A stretch of 64,000 nt of DNA from positions 1 through 64,000 of the forward strand of contig NZ_JABFNN010000031.1 in the NCBI RefSeq assembly GCF_013090115.1. The letters are read 5' to 3'. Within the stretch, counting starts at the first letter, position 1. Every line of letters starts with the position of its first letter. Origin of the DNA: Flagellimonas amphidinii (lineage in GTDB: Bacteria > Bacteroidota > Bacteroidia > Flavobacteriales > Flavobacteriaceae). The notes beneath the pieces were generated by a model. The model did not search any database and had not been told where the DNA came from. It was given only the letters and a program-made list of their open reading frames with translations. Below, one piece after another: positions 8,573 to 16,921 of the stretch. A program made the translations under genes and the position numbers.

Positions 8573-9817
8573 ATGGCTGTTTTAGAGCATTTGACGTCGC
8601 AGCAAGCGATAGATTTAGAAAACAAATTCGGAGCCCATAATTATCATCCACTTCCCGTGGTTTTGAGCAAAGGGGAGGGGGTATATGTTTGGGATGTTGA
8701 AGGTAAAAGATATTACGATTTCCTTTCCGCTTACTCCGCTGTAAACCAAGGACATTGTCATCCTAAGATTGTTGGTGCGATGTTGGATCAGGCAAAAACA
8801 CTTACGTTGACCTCTCGGGCATTTTACAACGATATGTTGGGGAGATTTGAAGAGTATGCCACTTCAACATTTGGATTTGATAAGCTTTTACCTATGAATA
8901 CAGGTGCAGAAGCTGTGGAAACTGCATTGAAAATTTGTAGAAGATGGGCTTATCGTAAAAAAGGAATTCCAGAAAATCAGGCCCAAATTATCGTTTGCGA
9001 GAACAATTTTCATGGTAGAACGACAACGATAGTTTCCTTTTCCAATGACCCAGTGGCCAGAGAACATTATGGCCCGTATACCCAAGGATTTATCCAAATA
9101 CCGTATGATGATACCTCTGCATTGGAAAATGCCTTGACAAATAATAAAAATGTAGCAGGATTTTTGGTGGAACCTATTCAGGGTGAAGCTGGGGTTTATG
9201 TTCCTTCAGAAGGTTATTTAAAAGAAGCCAAGGTTTTATGTGAAAAGCACAATGTCCTTTTTATTGCTGATGAGGTTCAGACCGGTATTGCAAGAACTGG
9301 AAAAATGTTGGCTGTTGACCATGAAGAGGTAAAACCAGATGTGTTGGTTTTAGGTAAAGCTTTGTCTGGAGGAGCCTATCCTGTCTCGGCCGTTTTGGCC
9401 AACGACGCCATTATGGAGGTTATTACTCCGGGAAGCCATGGCAGTACCTATGGCGGTAATCCTATTGCTGCAGCGGTTGGTATTGCAGCTCTTGAGGTAA
9501 TCAAAGAAGAGGGATTGGCACAAAATGCACAGGAATTAGGGGAAATTTTCAGAGCTGAACTGAATAAGTTTATCCCAACCAGCAATTTGGTTGTAAAAGT
9601 TAGAGGAAAAGGTTTGTTGAATGCCATTGTCATTAATGATACTGAAGACAGCTCCACGGCATGGGATATTTGCATGGCTTTGAAAGAAAATGGACTTTTG
9701 GCCAAACCTACCCATGGCAATATTATACGATTTGCTCCACCTTTGGTCATGAATCATGAGCAATTAATGGACTGCGTATCCATAATTATAAAGACGATAC
9801 AAGAGTTTGAAAAATAA
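8573..9817 (+). CDS. rocD: Ornithine--oxo-acid aminotransferase
   Basis: 414 aa, class III PLP-dependent aminotransferase. The PLP Lys is K262 ([11 protein letters not shown]), with the cofactor-contacting DEVQTG at 233-238. The N-terminal [17 protein letters not shown] and [15 protein letters not shown] are diagnostic of ornithine aminotransferase. It converts ornithine and 2-oxoglutarate to glutamate semialdehyde and glutamate in arginine/proline interconversion. Full length. It stands alone: a 232-nt gap separates it from divergent rlmD and a good terminator follows. I see no clear TAnnTTTG box upstream. Confidence 0.93.
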   Translation: MAVLEHLTSQQAIDLENKFGAHNYHPLPVVLSKGEGVYVWDVEGKRYYDFLSAYSAVNQGHCHPKIVGAMLDQAKTLTLTSRAFYNDMLGRFEEYATSTFGFDKLLPMNTGAEAVETALKICRRWAYRKKGIPENQAQIIVCENNFHGRTTTIVSFSNDPVAREHYGPYTQGFIQIPYDDTSALENALTNNKNVAGFLVEPIQGEAGVYVPSEGYLKEAKVLCEKHNVLFIADEVQTGIARTGKMLAVDHEEVKPDVLVLGKALSGGAYPVSAVLANDAIMEVITPGSHGSTYGGNPIAAAVGIAALEVIKEEGLAQNAQELGEIFRAELNKFIPTSNLVVKVRGKGLLNAIVINDTEDSSTAWDICMALKENGLLAKPTHGNIIRFAPPLVMNHEQLMDCVSIIIKTIQEFEK

Positions 9818-9835
9818 GAAATCAATAATCAAAAG

Positions 9836-9866
9836 AAAGGCTTGGGAATACCAGGCCTTTTTTATT
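9836..9866 (+). terminator. Terminator of rocD
   Basis: AAAGGCTTGG pairs with CCAGGCCTTT (one wobble) around GAATA, followed by TTTATTTT. Confidence 0.85.
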
Positions 9867-9895
9867 TTCATACAATAAATGAAATAACAGTTCCT

Positions 9896-10948
9896 TTAGG
9901 AAACAGCAGGCTCCATTAGTTTTAGACTCATTTCGTCCGCATCCCATTTTGCATTGATTCCTATGGGAAATGTAAAGTTGTTGGGAACATGTCCGAAGCT
10001 CATACCATAAGCAGCAGGGATATTAAGAGGGGCAATTCTATCCATAATTACTTCTTTTAAGTTGAATGAAATTGGATTACTACTAGCATTGCAACCAGCG
10101 CAAACTCCAAAAATAATACCCTTTGCCTTTTTAAAAGTTGCTCCTTCAATCAATTGCGTCAACATACGATCAATTCTATAAGGAGCTTCTTCCACATCTT
10201 CTATACAAACTATTTTATCTGTAAAATCAATTTCATGCGGAGTGCCAACCAACGCATTGATCAAGGTAAGGCTACCACCTACCAATTTCCCTGTTGTTTT
10301 GCCGGGAGTGATTGTGTATCTGTCGTATTCAATATCAGAAATCATTTCCTCATCTTTCAAGACTACATTTGAAATACTCTGGGAGTTTTGAGGATTTACC
10401 AAGATTTTTGAAAACCATTCTTGGCTGTAATCGTCTTTTAGGGTGCTTCCCACGGGGCCATGAAAGGTAATTAAACCGGTTTCTTCATAGATGCCATTCA
10501 ATAATGCAGTGATATCGCTGAATCCGACCAATATTTTAGGATTGGTTTTAATGTTTTCATAATCTATCATTTGCATAATCCTAGTACAGCCATACCCACC
10601 ACGTGCGCAAAGAATGGCGTCAATTTTTGGGTTTTTGAACATTTCGTTCAAATCGGTGGCCCTTTCCTTATCCGTATTGCTAAAGTATCCATGGTTTCCA
10701 TGAATTCTATCCGTATGGACAGGTACAAACCCCATTTCTTTGAGAGTAGATTTAATTTCTTCAAGGGTTTCTGGTTTAACGGCATAGCCTGGGGCTATGA
10801 GGCCTATGGTATCACCTTTTTTAAGTCGCTTTGGTATTAATCGAATATGTTGTTTTCCCTTGCGGTTGTTTTTAATAGATACATTTGGAAATACTGTGGC
10901 CGCAGATAACAGAGCAGTTAGGCCAATAAATCTTCTTCGTTTAATCAT
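9896..10948 (-). CDS. LD-carboxypeptidase (peptidase family S66), Tat-type signal
   Basis: 350 aa. The start MIKRRRFIGLTALLSAATVF looks like a twin-arginine signal, predicting folded export to the periplasm. The S66 triad can be placed at S144 (GFSDITALL), E250 (CIEDVEEAPYRID) and H320 (FGHVPNN), with the conserved ARGGYG at 115-120. S66 enzymes cleave the L,D bond of murein tetrapeptides during peptidoglycan recycling; some members act on other peptides (MccF-like). Classical LdcA is cytoplasmic, so the export signal is notable. The upstream 13-bp hairpin (10975-11006) separates it from the preceding minus-strand gene. Confidence 0.82.
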   Translation of the reverse strand: MIKRRRFIGLTALLSAATVFPNVSIKNNRKGKQHIRLIPKRLKKGDTIGLIAPGYAVKPETLEEIKSTLKEMGFVPVHTDRIHGNHGYFSNTDKERATDLNEMFKNPKIDAILCARGGYGCTRIMQMIDYENIKTNPKILVGFSDITALLNGIYEETGLITFHGPVGSTLKDDYSQEWFSKILVNPQNSQSISNVVLKDEEMISDIEYDRYTITPGKTTGKLVGGSLTLINALVGTPHEIDFTDKIVCIEDVEEAPYRIDRMLTQLIEGATFKKAKGIIFGVCAGCNASSNPISFNLKEVIMDRIAPLNIPAAYGMSFGHVPNNFTFPIGINAKWDADEMSLKLMEPAVS

Positions 10949-10974
10949 TTCAACATGAATTTTGCCATTAAATT

Positions 10975-11006
10975 AAAATAGTCGCCAATTATATGGCGAC
11001 TATTTT
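10975..11006 (-). terminator. Terminator between the CarboxypepD_reg-like gene and the S66 gene
   Basis: AAAATAGTCGCCA pairs perfectly over 13 bp with TGGCGACTATTTT around ATTATA. On the minus strand it is followed by AATTTAATGG. The A/T flanks make it able to work in both directions. Confidence 0.75.
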
Positions 11007-11039
11007 AGGATGTTTTTTACTGATTTTTGAAATTTAAAA

Positions 11040-12371
11040 CTACGGAGCAGAAGCTGAGCCTCCTTTAGATTTTGACCTTCTTAATTGGCGTTGTATTTTT
11101 TTAATGGCAGATTCAATAGATTTCTCTGGCTCAATGATATTGTATTGTCCCCAGAAATCTGGATCTGAGAAACCAATGGCTTCATCACTAAGAATTATGG
11201 TCTTTTTCAGTCTTTCCTTGTTTTTGGGTACTTCTCCAGTAATGTTCTTTTCCCAATCGGTAACGGCCATTTCAGCAGTCATACTGTACACAGAATTGAA
11301 TAGTTTATCTTCCCAATCCACTTTAAATTCCAGCAAAACATTACTATAACCGTAATACCACTTGCCATTTTTTTCACGGTAATCAACGCGATAGGCCACT
11401 TCGGTTGGCCATACATCTACCCTTGCAGGTTTTTTACGCACAAAAAGCCTTGCAGCTTTTTCACGATCGGTAATGTTTAGTGTGTATATGGCACTGGTAA
11501 GCGTCTTGTTATCCACGTCAATAAATAGTTCACCTTTATATAGTGGATCAATTATTGATTCCAATTGGTCAAACTTGATGACATAAATCAACCTGTCATT
11601 AATTCTGGTGGAACGACTAAAGGTAAACCTGTAATCATTTATAGAATTATTGGAGAAGATGTATTCGGGATACTTCATAATATCCACGTATAACGTATTG
11701 AAAGGACCTCCTTGTAATTTTAATGCAACTGTATCCAGTTTACTGTAATCGGTACTCTTGCGAGCTTTGTACAGTTCTACCGCATCTTTACGTAGCGAAG
11801 CGTAAGGGGATTTATAAATATTGACAACGGCCTCAGAAAGAGAAACATTTTTTCTTCTCTTTTTAATGGTTTCCCTGTAAAAAGCTGTCATCAAAGTAGG
11901 GTTGTCAAAATAATTGTCTCCTTTTTTTGCCAACGTCTCACGTACCAGAGCTGCTGCATCTTTTGGAGCATTGATGTTTACTTCGGACAATTGTGTTACC
12001 GAAACCAAAAGTGAAATTTTGTTTTTGGAAGACTTTAATGAAGAAAGAGCAATGTTTTTACTTTGATAACCCAAGAAGGATACTACAACTGTTCCATCTG
12101 ACATGTCCTTTGGGACTTTTAAAAGAAAATCACCCTCAGTATTTGTGATTGTACTGATATTGGTGCCCTCTACAGAAAGTGTTGCAAAGACCAAAGGTTT
12201 TCCCGAAGATTCATCTGTGACCTCACCTTTGTACTGCTTAAAATCAATTTCGGTTTCCTGTTCTTGCTGAAATGCCACCATGTAGGTGGACGAAAGCAAT
12301 GAAGCCAATGTGAAAAGGAAGAGTACGAAGGTATTTCCTTTTCTTAAAAAAGTTGTTGATGATTGTTCCAT
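11040..12371 (-). CDS. Secreted carboxypeptidase-regulatory-like protein (DUF5686-related)
   Basis: About 443 aa from ATG at 12371. A hydrophobic export segment (about 12-35) precedes a CarboxypepD_reg-like beta-sandwich (YKGEVTDESSGKPLVFATLSV to VSFLGYQSKNIAL), the extension seen at the N-terminus of many TonB-dependent and DUF5686 outer-membrane proteins. A beta-rich domain follows with the pattern LMTAFYRETIKKRRK and DVDNKTLTSAIYTLNITDRE. The protein ends in a basic tail (RRSKSKGG). It is too short to contain a full DUF5686 barrel. Cell-envelope location is predicted; the function is unknown. It lies 116 nt downstream of the M14 peptidase, with a weak TATCTTTA box at 12404-12411. Confidence 0.65.
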   Translation of the reverse strand: MEQSSTTFLRKGNTFVLFLFTLASLLSSTYMVAFQQEQETEIDFKQYKGEVTDESSGKPLVFATLSVEGTNISTITNTEGDFLLKVPKDMSDGTVVVSFLGYQSKNIALSSLKSSKNKISLLVSVTQLSEVNINAPKDAAALVRETLAKKGDNYFDNPTLMTAFYRETIKKRRKNVSLSEAVVNIYKSPYASLRKDAVELYKARKSTDYSKLDTVALKLQGGPFNTLYVDIMKYPEYIFSNNSINDYRFTFSRSTRINDRLIYVIKFDQLESIIDPLYKGELFIDVDNKTLTSAIYTLNITDREKAARLFVRKKPARVDVWPTEVAYRVDYREKNGKWYYGYSNVLLEFKVDWEDKLFNSVYSMTAEMAVTDWEKNITGEVPKNKERLKKTIILSDEAIGFSDPDFWGQYNIIEPEKSIESAIKKIQRQLRRSKSKGGSASAP

Positions 12372-12403
12372 ATCTCGAAGTATATATACCAAAAAATGAC
12401 TAT

Positions 12404-12411
12404 TAAAGATA
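12404..12411 (-). promoter_or_regulatory. Possible -7 box (TATCTTTA) of the CarboxypepD_reg-like gene
   Basis: TAnnTTTA on the minus strand 32 nt before the ATG at 12371; an upstream TTG is 24 nt away. One mismatch to consensus. Confidence 0.35.
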
Positions 12412-12487
12412 CAAAATTTTGGTCAGATACTACTGCAATTCAAAAACGAAGCATGGTCTAATCGATTTAAAACCAATGAAAAAGAAA

Positions 12488-14941
12488 TCAATCAACCATA
12501 AAGAGGGCATTGGCCATGAACAATTTTCCATTTTCCCAGAAACCTCTAAAAAGTGGGTTGTCCACCATATAAATAACTTGACCACGACCAAACTGTTCTA
12601 CACCAAAAACCAAGGAGTTCTTGATTTGTTTTTGTGCTTCACTTCCAGCAAATCCAGAAATGGGTTTGGTCGTATTTTCCAAATACACGGCGTTTCCTGA
12701 TTTCAAATAATCATAACTAGCGTTGCCCAATTTTAGAGTAAAGTATTCAGAACCATAACCATAAGCCAATGGATGTGTATTATCAACTTTTGTCTTAAAA
12801 ATAGCGCCAGTAATTGCATTTTTAATGCGTTCCCGTTGTGTGCCATGATGAGGTTTAGGTTTGTTGACAGAGTCTTTGGCCGTTTTTTTCTTTTTGATGC
12901 TAAATCCATTTTCACCGCTAATACCGGCAATTGCTCCTCCCATGGCAATAATTTTACCTCCTGCTTTTACCCAATCCTGAATTTTTTTCAATTGTTTTTC
13001 ATTGAAATATGAAGTGTAATTACCTTCGGGCAAGATAAGAATCTGGTAATCTTTTAAATCAACCCTATTGGCATAATCAGTGTCAATAACTGTAAGTGGG
13101 TAGTTCAGCTGCTGCTCAAAAAAGTGCCAAATTTCACCAAAGCGAAGGGTAGAAGTAGGTTTGCCAGACAATACTGCCACTTTTGGCTTGTTGATCATTT
13201 GTACATAACCTGAACCAAAATCTTTGCCGGAATCGACAAAACCAGTAGAAGAGCCTATAATGTTCTTTTGATACTTATCAGCTATCTTTTTTAAGACTTC
13301 AATAAAGTCAGTTTTATTCTGATTGTCTCCTTTGGTAATGATTAAACTTCCTCTTTTAAATGATTTTCCATTTATGGAAAAAGGATGGTGCGTGGTTCTC
13401 ACACGAATGTCTTCCCTCAACAGTTCTGCTAAAAAGCGAGCGTCTTTCAGGCTGTTCCAATCGGTAATGTGTGCATAATTTTTGGTACTGATTTCTTCAG
13501 TTGAAGTTGTAGTATCACTCCCAGTTGTCTTATTTGAAGCAACTGAAGAGCTGGATGCAATTGCTTCCAAACCATAGGCATAAGGCAAAGACCAAGCAGT
13601 AATGTCATAAGTCAAAGAATCACTTAATTTAGCATTGGGTTCAAACAAAACCTTTACCAACGTACCTTTAGTTTGATTTGTGGAAATGGAAATGCTGTTA
13701 TTTTCTGAAACCGACATGCTTCCACTTGCACCTGTGCTGTAATTGAAGCCTTTTACAGAATTAACAGAAGGTTTGCCATATTCAATCTGATGCTTTTCCA
13801 ACAAGGATTTCAGGGATTCCAGCTTATCACTATCTCCTTTTAGTACGTAACTTTTGTATTTAAAATTTTTGTTTGCATAGAATTTTCTGAACTCGGTGTT
13901 TAATTTTTCAGCATTTTGTGATGAAACTTCAATGGTTGAAAGCCCAGTGGTATAATGGTGTGCCAATCTGTCTTTTAGAGTAAGCGTATCCCCAATTCTA
14001 GTGATTATTCCAAGTCCGGCACGACCACTTCCGCCTTGCTCATAAGTCATACCAATAGATCCATTGTAAGTGGGATAGGTATCGCCATAGCTAGGATAGA
14101 ACAAATCAAAAATTTCTTTGGTAAAATAAAACCATCCGTTGGCATCAAAATATTTTGCATGGTTTTTACCAAGGGTCACTTGAAAATCACGTTGAAAATC
14201 TGTGATCACTTCGTGATAAGGTTCTGCTGCAGGGGCAAAATAGTAGGGATTGTCCACACCTTGCTCGTGAAAATCCACATGTACATGGGGCAACCACTCG
14301 TTGTACACTTTAATGCGCTGTTGACTTTCAATTTGAGTTAACCAAGCCCAATCCCTGTTGAGATCGAACATATAATGATTGCTTCTTCCGCTCCACCAAC
14401 CTTCATGGTGTTCCTTACTATTGGGATCCACTTGGTACGGTGAGTTTTTATATTGATTGTACCAATTACTGTAACGATCTCTTCCATCCGGATTGATACA
14501 TGGGTCAATAATCACTACAGCATCCTCTAAATAAGAACTTTTTGTAGTAAGTAATGTATATATAGTTTTCATGGAGGCTTCTGTACTCACACTCTCGTTG
14601 CCATGCACATTGTAACTCAGCCATACGATTGCTTTTGAACCATTGCCAGAACCATCAGTATCTTTCAAATGTTCTTTTCTGATGTTTTCTAGATTGGCCA
14701 TATTAGCAGAAGAGGAAACAAAAGCCAATAATAAAGGTCTACGTTCATTGGTTTGGCCATATTCGACAAGTTTTACACGATCTGGGGCTTGTTGGGCCAA
14801 ATATTTATAATAATCCACTACCTCATGATGCCGACTAAATTCTGAACCCAATTCGTACCCAAGGAATTCTGAAGGGGATTTTAGTTGTGCTGATAGAGAA
14901 AAAGAAATAAATGAGGCTAGGAAGAGTAATGATCTTGTCAT
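12488..14941 (-). CDS. Secreted M14 family zinc metallocarboxypeptidase
   Basis: 817 aa. A Sec signal peptide (MTRSLLFLASFISFSLSAQ) is followed by an M14 catalytic domain: zinc ligands H113 and E116 (NVHGNES), substrate residues in NPDGRDRY (150-157), and a third His in HVHVDFHEQG (about H221 or H225). Around residues 590-700 lies a second domain like the class I glutamine amidotransferase/DJ-1 fold (LKDYQILILPEGNY, WVKAGGKIIAMGG), common in large Bacteroidota M14 proteins. It probably degrades peptides outside the inner membrane. It has its own good promoter (TTG 14994, TAGTTTTG 14964). Confidence 0.85.
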   Translation of the reverse strand: MTRSLLFLASFISFSLSAQLKSPSEFLGYELGSEFSRHHEVVDYYKYLAQQAPDRVKLVEYGQTNERRPLLLAFVSSSANMANLENIRKEHLKDTDGSGNGSKAIVWLSYNVHGNESVSTEASMKTIYTLLTTKSSYLEDAVVIIDPCINPDGRDRYSNWYNQYKNSPYQVDPNSKEHHEGWWSGRSNHYMFDLNRDWAWLTQIESQQRIKVYNEWLPHVHVDFHEQGVDNPYYFAPAAEPYHEVITDFQRDFQVTLGKNHAKYFDANGWFYFTKEIFDLFYPSYGDTYPTYNGSIGMTYEQGGSGRAGLGIITRIGDTLTLKDRLAHHYTTGLSTIEVSSQNAEKLNTEFRKFYANKNFKYKSYVLKGDSDKLESLKSLLEKHQIEYGKPSVNSVKGFNYSTGASGSMSVSENNSISISTNQTKGTLVKVLFEPNAKLSDSLTYDITAWSLPYAYGLEAIASSSSVASNKTTGSDTTTSTEEISTKNYAHITDWNSLKDARFLAELLREDIRVRTTHHPFSINGKSFKRGSLIITKGDNQNKTDFIEVLKKIADKYQKNIIGSSTGFVDSGKDFGSGYVQMINKPKVAVLSGKPTSTLRFGEIWHFFEQQLNYPLTVIDTDYANRVDLKDYQILILPEGNYTSYFNEKQLKKIQDWVKAGGKIIAMGGAIAGISGENGFSIKKKKTAKDSVNKPKPHHGTQRERIKNAITGAIFKTKVDNTHPLAYGYGSEYFTLKLGNASYDYLKSGNAVYLENTTKPISGFAGSEAQKQIKNSLVFGVEQFGRGQVIYMVDNPLFRGFWENGKLFMANALFMVD

Positions 14942-14963
14942 GTAAAAGTCAATTAGTTGGAGT

Positions 14964-14996
14964 CAAAACTAACAATAAATTATACCATAAACACAA
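14964..14996 (-). promoter_or_regulatory. Promoter of the M14 peptidase gene
   Basis: Minus-strand TTG at 14996-14994, 22-nt spacer, TAGTTTTG at 14971-14964, then 22 nt to the ATG at 14941. Both elements match the flavobacterial consensus. Confidence 0.6.
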
Positions 14997-15073
14997 TTTT
15001 TTCTTACAAGAACGGAACAGATGACCTATGATGTAATTAACGAATTTTTAGGATGAGAAAAAAAGAAGAGGAT

Positions 15074-15081
15074 TATCTTTA
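15074..15081 (+). promoter_or_regulatory. Possible -7 box (TATCTTTA) of bshC
   Basis: TAnnTTTA followed by G, 19 nt before the bshC ATG. No TTG at the -33 distance. Confidence 0.35.
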
Positions 15082-15100
15082 GCCCTTCATTACCGTTTTA

Positions 15101-16702
15101 ATGGAAGTAGATTGTATACCGTTTAAGGAAACAGGGTATTTCTCCAAGCTTATTTGCGACTATCTGGAGCAACAAAGCGAATTGGAGCCTTTTTTCAACA
15201 GATTTCCAACTATTGATGGTTTTAAGGATCAAATAGAAGAGAAGAAGGCCAATTATCCCACTTCGCATAGAAAAGTATTGGTAGACGCCCTTACAGGTCA
15301 ATATAACAATCATTCCACCTCTAAAGCCACACAAGAAAATATTGAATCTTTACATGATGAAAACACTTTCACCATTGTAACGGGACATCAGCTCAATCTT
15401 TTTACGGGACCTCTTTATTTTTTGTACAAGATTGTTTCTACCATCAATTTGGCAAAAAAGCTTAAGGAACAGTATCCCAAGCAGCATTTTGTACCCATTT
15501 ATTGGATGGCTACGGAAGACCATGATTTTGATGAGATCAACTTTTTCAATTTTCAGGGGAAACGATTTTTATGGAACAGGCAAGCATCAGGAGCAGTGGG
15601 TGAGCTTGACACCGAAGGTATTGATGCTGTTTTAAATACCTTTTCAGCCCATTTGAGCAATAATGACAATGCGGAAAAATTAAAGGCAATATTCCGAAAG
15701 GCCTATTTAGAGCATTCAAATTTGGCCGATGCAACCCGCTATTTGGCGAATGAATTATTTGGAGAATATGGTTTGGTAATTCTTGATGGTAATGACGCTC
15801 AACTTAAAAGATTACTGGTTCCTTTTGCCAAAAGGGATATTTTTGAAAACCTTCCCCATCAAAAAGTCCAGGAAACCATCAAAAGCTTGTCCAAGGTTTC
15901 CAAAGATTATACTATTCAAGTCAACCCTCGCCAAATCAATTATTTCTATCTCAAAGAAAATCTAAGGGAACGTATTGAACAAAAGAACGGAAAATACCAT
16001 GTGGTCAATACCCAAATTGAGTTTACTCCCTCTGAATTGGAAAAAGAACTTGAGGAATACCCAGAAAGGTTTTCGCCCAATGTAATCGCCCGTCCATTGT
16101 ACCAAGAAATTATTTTGCCCAATCTGTGTTACATAGGAGGGGGAGGGGAATTGGCCTATTGGTTAGAATTGAAATCCTATTTTGAAGCTCTTGGCATTAC
16201 TTTTCCAACCTTATTATTACGGAATTCGGTCGTGGCCATTTCAGAAAAACAGTTGAAAAAGATTGAAAAATTAGAATTGAATGTTTCTGATCTTTTTATG
16301 AAGCAACCTAGTTTGATCAACAAGAAAATCAGGAAGATTTCCAATATTGACATTGATTTTTCACCACAGAAAAAACTGTTGGAAGAGCAGTTTAAAAATT
16401 TGTATGAACTGGCCGAACAAACTGACAAGAGTTTTTTGGGAGCGGTAAAGGCTCAAGAAATCAAACAGAAAAAAGGGTTGGATGCTCTGGAAAAAAGACT
16501 CTTGAAAGCACAAAAAAAGAAACTTAAAGATCATGTTGTCCGAATTACCCAAATTCAAAATGAGGTTTTTCCAGTACAGTCCCTTCAAGAAAGACAAGTT
16601 AATTTCTCAGAGCTATACTTGGAATTGGGTAGTGGGCTTATTCCATTTTTAATTAAGGAGTTGGATCCATTCTGTGGCGGTTTTTTGGTGCTGAAATATT
16701 AG
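15101..16702 (+). CDS. bshC: Bacillithiol biosynthesis cysteine-adding enzyme BshC
   Basis: 533 aa, the family's full length. The core motifs TGHQLNLFTGPLYFLYK and IYWMATEDHDFDEI are characteristic of BshC, which joins cysteine to GlcN-malate in the last step of bacillithiol synthesis. A coiled-coil region (about residues 395-490, Lys/Glu/Gln-rich) matches the dimerisation coil of the family. Bacillithiol replaces glutathione as the low-molecular-weight thiol in many Firmicutes and Bacteroidota. The bshA and bshB genes are not in this window. A 165-nt untranslated stretch and a strong terminator follow. Confidence 0.92.
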   Translation: MEVDCIPFKETGYFSKLICDYLEQQSELEPFFNRFPTIDGFKDQIEEKKANYPTSHRKVLVDALTGQYNNHSTSKATQENIESLHDENTFTIVTGHQLNLFTGPLYFLYKIVSTINLAKKLKEQYPKQHFVPIYWMATEDHDFDEINFFNFQGKRFLWNRQASGAVGELDTEGIDAVLNTFSAHLSNNDNAEKLKAIFRKAYLEHSNLADATRYLANELFGEYGLVILDGNDAQLKRLLVPFAKRDIFENLPHQKVQETIKSLSKVSKDYTIQVNPRQINYFYLKENLRERIEQKNGKYHVVNTQIEFTPSELEKELEEYPERFSPNVIARPLYQEIILPNLCYIGGGGELAYWLELKSYFEALGITFPTLLLRNSVVAISEKQLKKIEKLELNVSDLFMKQPSLINKKIRKISNIDIDFSPQKKLLEEQFKNLYELAEQTDKSFLGAVKAQEIKQKKGLDALEKRLLKAQKKKLKDHVVRITQIQNEVFPVQSLQERQVNFSELYLELGSGLIPFLIKELDPFCGGFLVLKY

Positions 16703-16867
16703 TCGTTAACTTTCCACAAGTCACCTTAGGTTTATTTTTCTCAAAAAAATTAAAATATTAGGTAGGGTATTTTCTAACCTAGTTGTTTCACTATTGAAAA
16801 ATTGCTATGAATTTTTTAATAATTTGAGTTGGTAAACTCATATGTTTAGGTTGGTTTTGATTTTATT

Positions 16868-16903
16868 AAAAGCCCCGGAGTGGTTCCCGGGGCTTTTGTT
16901 TTT
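16868..16903 (+). terminator. Strong terminator downstream of bshC
   Basis: AAAAGCCCCGG pairs with CCGGGGCTTTT around a short loop, followed by GTTTTTAA. It lies 165 nt after bshC. That gap also holds TAACTTTC and TAGGTTTA boxes (16707, 16727), so a short RNA cannot be excluded. Confidence 0.9.
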
Positions 16904-16921
16904 AACTAATTCAAATTAACC

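Noticed and set aside
16825-16840. TGAGTT-GGTA-AACTCA hairpin in the bshC downstream gap
   Set aside because: Six-bp stem without a T-run; the strong terminator 28 nt later explains transcription ending there.
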